NCBI GenBank assembly: GCA_022340425.1
Contig: JAJDNY010000151.1
Coordinates: 1 to 37,051 of the forward strand
Origin: Desulfobacteraceae bacterium
GTDB lineage: Bacteria > Desulfobacterota > Desulfobacteria > Desulfobacterales > JAABRJ01
Length of the DNA stretch: 37,051 nt
Direction of reading: 5' to 3'
This document shows positions 34,944 to 37,051 of the stretch, in pieces; position 1 is the first letter of the stretch, and each line of letters starts with the position of its first letter. The notes under the pieces were generated by a model. That model saw only the letters and a list, made by a program, of their open reading frames with translations, did no database searches and was not told the DNA's origin. The position numbers were made by a program, and so were the translations under genes.

Positions 34944-35963
34944 CTAGTGGCCGAAGGGGCATACCGGGTAGCGGCACTCGGGGCAGCCCAGGCACAGGCC
35001 ACCGTGGCCCATGTCGGCGATGGTTTCGCGGGTGATGGGTTCACCGGCCAGCACCCGCGGCAGCATCAGGTCAAAGACCGTGGTGGGGTGATAGTAGACA
35101 CAGGCCGGCAGACCCAGGATCTGGGTTTCCCCGAGGCGCGCGTAAAGGAACATGGCGCCGGGCAAAATCGGGCTGCCGTAGGCGATGACCTCGGCCCCGG
35201 CCAGACGGACGCCCATGCGCGTGACGTCGTCGGGGTCCACCGAGAGGCCGCCGGTGGTCAGGATCAGCTCGCAGCCCAGATCCACCAGTTCGCCCAGCGC
35301 CGCGGCGATCCGCCCGGGGTCGTCGGGAACGATGATCTTGCGGACGAAAGTACAGCCGTAGTCCTGGGCTTTTTGCCCGACGTAACGGTCGAACTCGTCC
35401 TGGATCAAGCCCGCGTGGAGTTCCGATCCGGTCACCAGCCCGCCGAAGCGCATCCGGCGGTAAGGGGTGATTTCCAGCACGGGGGCCGCTTTTGCGGCCA
35501 GGGCTTCCAGGGCTTCGATCCGCGCGCGGGATATGGTCAAAGGAATGATGCGGGTGGCGGCCACGGTCTGGCCCCGGCGGCACGGCGTGCCGGTTTTCAG
35601 AGTGGCCAGGATCAGATCGCCGATCTGATTGATCCCCCTAAGCCCGGCGACGTTGACCCGCAGCAGGCCCTCGCAGGTGCTCTGGATGCTGGATTTTCCC
35701 TCGCAGGGCGACCCCCAGGCGAGGTTCGGGCCTGAAACCGCCGCCGCGATCCGCAGCGCGGCCTGGTCCTCGTGCAGGTCTTCGGGTGACAGCTCCAGCA
35801 CGTATAGGTGGCTCTTGCCCATCTTGAGCAGTTCGGGAATGTCGGCCGCGGCGACGACGTGGCCTTTCTTGAACCCCACGCCCTTGAACCGGCCGGGGAT
35901 GATGCGGGTCATGTCGTGGGCCAAAACGCTGCCCACGGCATCTTCGACGCGGATTGTTTTCAT
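34944..35963 (-). CDS. Molybdopterin-binding (MoCF-domain) protein with Cys-rich tail
   Basis: The protein has 339 residues. The N-terminal part (VEDAVGSVLAHDMTRIIPG) resembles MoeA-like openings. The MoCF domain occupies roughly 170-320, with GELVDLGCELILTTGGLSVD then PDDVTRMG (~228-247), SPILPGAMFLYARLGETQIL and GLPACVYYHPTTVFDLMLPR. The last ~20 residues hold four cysteines (GGLCLGCPECRYPVCPFGH), which could bind zinc or an FeS cluster. Such proteins are common beside formate dehydrogenase or other Mo/W enzymes in anaerobes; their exact step in cofactor delivery is unclear. AGGAA lies 10 nt before the ATG. Confidence 0.85.
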   Translation of the reverse strand: MKTIRVEDAVGSVLAHDMTRIIPGRFKGVGFKKGHVVAAADIPELLKMGKSHLYVLELSPEDLHEDQAALRIAAAVSGPNLAWGSPCEGKSSIQSTCEGLLRVNVAGLRGINQIGDLILATLKTGTPCRRGQTVAATRIIPLTISRARIEALEALAAKAAPVLEITPYRRMRFGGLVTGSELHAGLIQDEFDRYVGQKAQDYGCTFVRKIIVPDDPGRIAAALGELVDLGCELILTTGGLSVDPDDVTRMGVRLAGAEVIAYGSPILPGAMFLYARLGETQILGLPACVYYHPTTVFDLMLPRVLAGEPITRETIADMGHGGLCLGCPECRYPVCPFGH

Positions 35964-35979
35964 TTGGTCACGGTTCCTG

Positions 35980-36216
35980 TCAGCCGGCGGCAGTGCCGTC
36001 CTGAAATTGGTGGCTGTCGGGGGTGCACTGCAACCATCCGAGTTCCTGAGGGATTCGCTTGGCCGTCCGGCAACAGGGGGTGCAGACTCTCAACGGGTCA
36101 AACACCAGGCGGCGGCCGCGGACATCTTTAACAATCCCGAGCAGGGCCGTCAATTGCGCCGTGGCGTTCTGCCACCACCGCGGCCGCACCCTTCCCGAGG
36201 TCAATTGAAGCGGCAA
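35980..36216 (-). CDS. Possible small protein (78 aa) upstream of the MoCF gene
   Basis: An open frame of up to 78 residues with no recognised family. The second half (IVKDVRGRRLVFDPLRVCTP, then CCRTAKRIPQELGWLQC) has a protein-like mix and a CxxC, suggesting a small zinc-binding protein. Only TTG starts are available, without a good Shine-Dalgarno sequence, so the start, and the gene itself, are uncertain. It ends 16 bp before the MoCF gene, which fits co-transcription. Confidence 0.35.
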   Translation of the reverse strand: MPLQLTSGRVRPRWWQNATAQLTALLGIVKDVRGRRLVFDPLRVCTPCCRTAKRIPQELGWLQCTPDSHQFQDGTAAG

Positions 36217-36289
36217 CGCCAGCCGGCGGGCGGCCCGACCCGCCCCCAGCAGAGCGGCTCCCGATAATTTCCAGGCCAGGATAAAATAC

Positions 36290-36414
36290 TCGTTTAACGT
36301 TATTTATGGTCTGTTATAGATTAAATAAAATAAGATTTCATTTTAAAACCAATTTTAAAAACCAAAAAAGACCGTAACAGGATATGTCAATATTGACATA
36401 TCCTTCGTTTAACG
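36290..36414. repeat. Pair of 10-bp direct repeats TCGTTTAACG flanking the AT-rich island
   Basis: Exact copies at 36290-36299 and 36405-36414. Extended, the similarity is TCGTTTAACGTTA versus TCGTTTAACGCTA (12 of 13). They could be paired operators or the target-site trace of a small insertion. Confidence 0.5.
36380..36403. promoter_or_regulatory. Perfect 24-bp palindrome, likely operator
   Basis: Half-site GGATATGTCAAT is followed directly by its reverse complement. The core TGTCA-N4-TGACA resembles sites of dimeric regulators, but the spacing does not match CRP/CooA (N6), and the half-site differs from FNR (TTGAT). The regulator is unknown. It lies 88 bp before the ORF at 36491. Confidence 0.55.
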
Positions 36415-36490
36415 CTACAACGCGGCAGCAATTGGATTCCCCACAGGACAATGGCGAAAGAAACCGCCTTTTCCCCCGGCACCATCATCC

Positions 36491-37036
36491 ATGCCCTGCG
36501 ATTACAAACAAAAATACATCTTGGGATTCCGGGCCGAGGCCCGGCGTTTGAATGCGGCCCTGGATGCGGCCGGCCGTTCGCATGTCGTCAACGAGGACTG
36601 GATGACCGCCTGGCTGGCACAAACTGAGGCCCTGGCCGCGGACCGGCCCGAATATTGGCTCTTGCTGATGCGGTTAACCGAACTGGCGCTGTGGTGCGCC
36701 GGCAATTATGCCGACGCGGCGGAATTTTCGCCCGCCGGCGATCTGCTGGTCAACCCACGGGAGGTGTGGGTGGCGGTTGGAGACCGTCGGCAGCCGCTGC
36801 GCAAGTGGCGCCACGGTCGCATGACGGAGCAGTTCGGGCCCGGCGAACTGCGACCGGAGGCGCGCATGGCCTGGCTGAAATCGGAAACCCGCATTGCTGG
36901 CAGCATTCAGCCGCTTTTGCCCTGGCTGTGTGCCACACTGGAAGCATCGGGACGGGTTGCCCCCGGCGGCACAAGCTGGTGGATTTCGCCACCCTGCACG
37001 TCCCCATCCGGGTGGGCAGCGACATCGCCTTTTTGA
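36491..37036 (+). CDS. Unidentified ORF, chimeric at its 3' end
   Basis: 181 residues as read. Residues 1-~155 look like a real, mostly helical soluble protein (KQKYILGFRAEARRLNAALD, then EYWLLLMRLTELALWCAGNY) with no family I recognise. The last ~25 residues (PGGTSWWISPPCTSPSG) are low-quality sequence because this frame then runs across a molybdopterin oxidoreductase fragment in another frame. The true gene probably ended differently before a rearrangement or frameshift near 36955. There is no strong Shine-Dalgarno sequence before the ATG. Confidence 0.45.
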   Translation: MPCDYKQKYILGFRAEARRLNAALDAAGRSHVVNEDWMTAWLAQTEALAADRPEYWLLLMRLTELALWCAGNYADAAEFSPAGDLLVNPREVWVAVGDRRQPLRKWRHGRMTEQFGPGELRPEARMAWLKSETRIAGSIQPLLPWLCATLEASGRVAPGGTSWWISPPCTSPSGWAATSPF

Positions 37037-37051
37037 ACGCCTTGATGCATG
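36955..37051 (+). pseudogene. Fragment of a molybdopterin oxidoreductase (formate dehydrogenase-like) gene, cut by the window end
   Basis: In a frame different from the overlapping ORF, the bases read PRRHKLVDFATLHVPIRVGS, then DIAFLNALMH. This is the conserved stretch after the VDPR motif in formate dehydrogenase and nitrate reductase alpha subunits (DLHVPIRPGTDxAFL type), which contacts the bis-MGD cofactor. The upstream ~150-200 residues of such an enzyme, including the FeS and Cys/Sec region, are not encoded before it. Either the gene is 5'-truncated or a sequence error or rearrangement lies near 36955. The frame is open to the last base. Confidence 0.6.

Larger units (their letters stand above)
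36217..36490. other. AT-rich intergenic island
   Basis: 274 bp; bases ~36270-36420 are strikingly AT-rich in a GC-rich chromosome. The island holds a perfect 24-bp palindrome (36380-36403) and two copies of TCGTTTAACG (36290-36299 and 36405-36414). It separates minus-strand genes from the plus-strand ORF at 36491 and probably contains divergent promoters. Confidence 0.6.

Noticed and set aside
36380-36403. CooA or FNR site at the palindrome
   Set aside because: CooA needs TGTCA-N6-TGACA and FNR TTGAT-N4-ATCAA; here the spacing or half-site is wrong.

Overview
The window is GC-rich (I estimate the mid-60s percent) and densely coded. It reads like the chromosome of an anaerobic, sulfate-reducer-like Desulfobacterota member. 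Pointers are a desulforedoxin-like mini-protein, an FmdE-family protein, a CooT/DUF3842 pair, the AmmeMemoRadiSam radical SAM enzyme, a molybdopterin-binding (MoCF) protein, a formate-dehydrogenase-like fragment and cytochrome bd oxidase for oxygen defence. The taxonomic placement is inference from gene content; no rRNA or tRNA gene was seen.

Layout. 1-5.8 kb: a RAYT-type (REP-associated) transposase on the minus strand, then a plus-strand run of M28 peptidase, exported isoaspartyl methyltransferase and a large membrane protein with a spermidine-synthase-like domain, then two small minus-strand genes (YheU family and a 73-residue unknown). 5.9-6.06 kb: a 122-bp imperfect palindromic repeat. 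6.1-13.0 kb: minus-strand genes for a fatty-acyl-CoA ligase overlapping a CBS-pair protein, AmrS, a ribosome-hibernation/cold-shock fusion, a THUMP protein, a 55-residue desulforedoxin-like protein, and a PurF-like protein that has lost its catalytic cysteine but keeps its iron-sulfur cysteines. 13.3-16.5 kb: carB on the plus strand. 16.5-19.1 kb: cydA-cydB with a strong terminator and a tiny DUF2474-like membrane gene beyond it. 19.7-23.2 kb: c-di-GMP genes (a PilZ protein with a zinc-ribbon-like head, and a diguanylate cyclase downstream of a 654-residue LOG-domain protein). 23.3-26.4 kb: a large exported lytic transglycosylase and RtcA.

26.5-32.1 kb is the most interesting block. It is a minus-strand cluster of DUF3842, CooT (nickel-binding family, Cys2 present), a FecCD-type permease, ATPase, substrate-binding protein, the decayed tail of a TonB-dependent receptor, a TrmO-like protein and an FmdE-like protein. 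The first five genes are nearly or actually overlapping except for a 130-bp step after cooT, and they lie behind a TTGACA-type promoter with a roughly 150-nt leader. I infer a nickel (or other metal-complex) import and handling locus supplying Ni enzymes such as CO dehydrogenase or hydrogenase. That is a hypothesis from gene association.

32.1-37.05 kb: a DUF4143-type ATPase gene reduced by a large internal deletion, two YceI-domain periplasmic proteins in one operon, a MoCF-domain protein with a cysteine-rich tail, and an AT-rich island with a perfect 24-bp palindrome. At the right edge an unidentified ORF runs out of frame into a piece of a molybdopterin oxidoreductase gene, so this corner looks rearranged.
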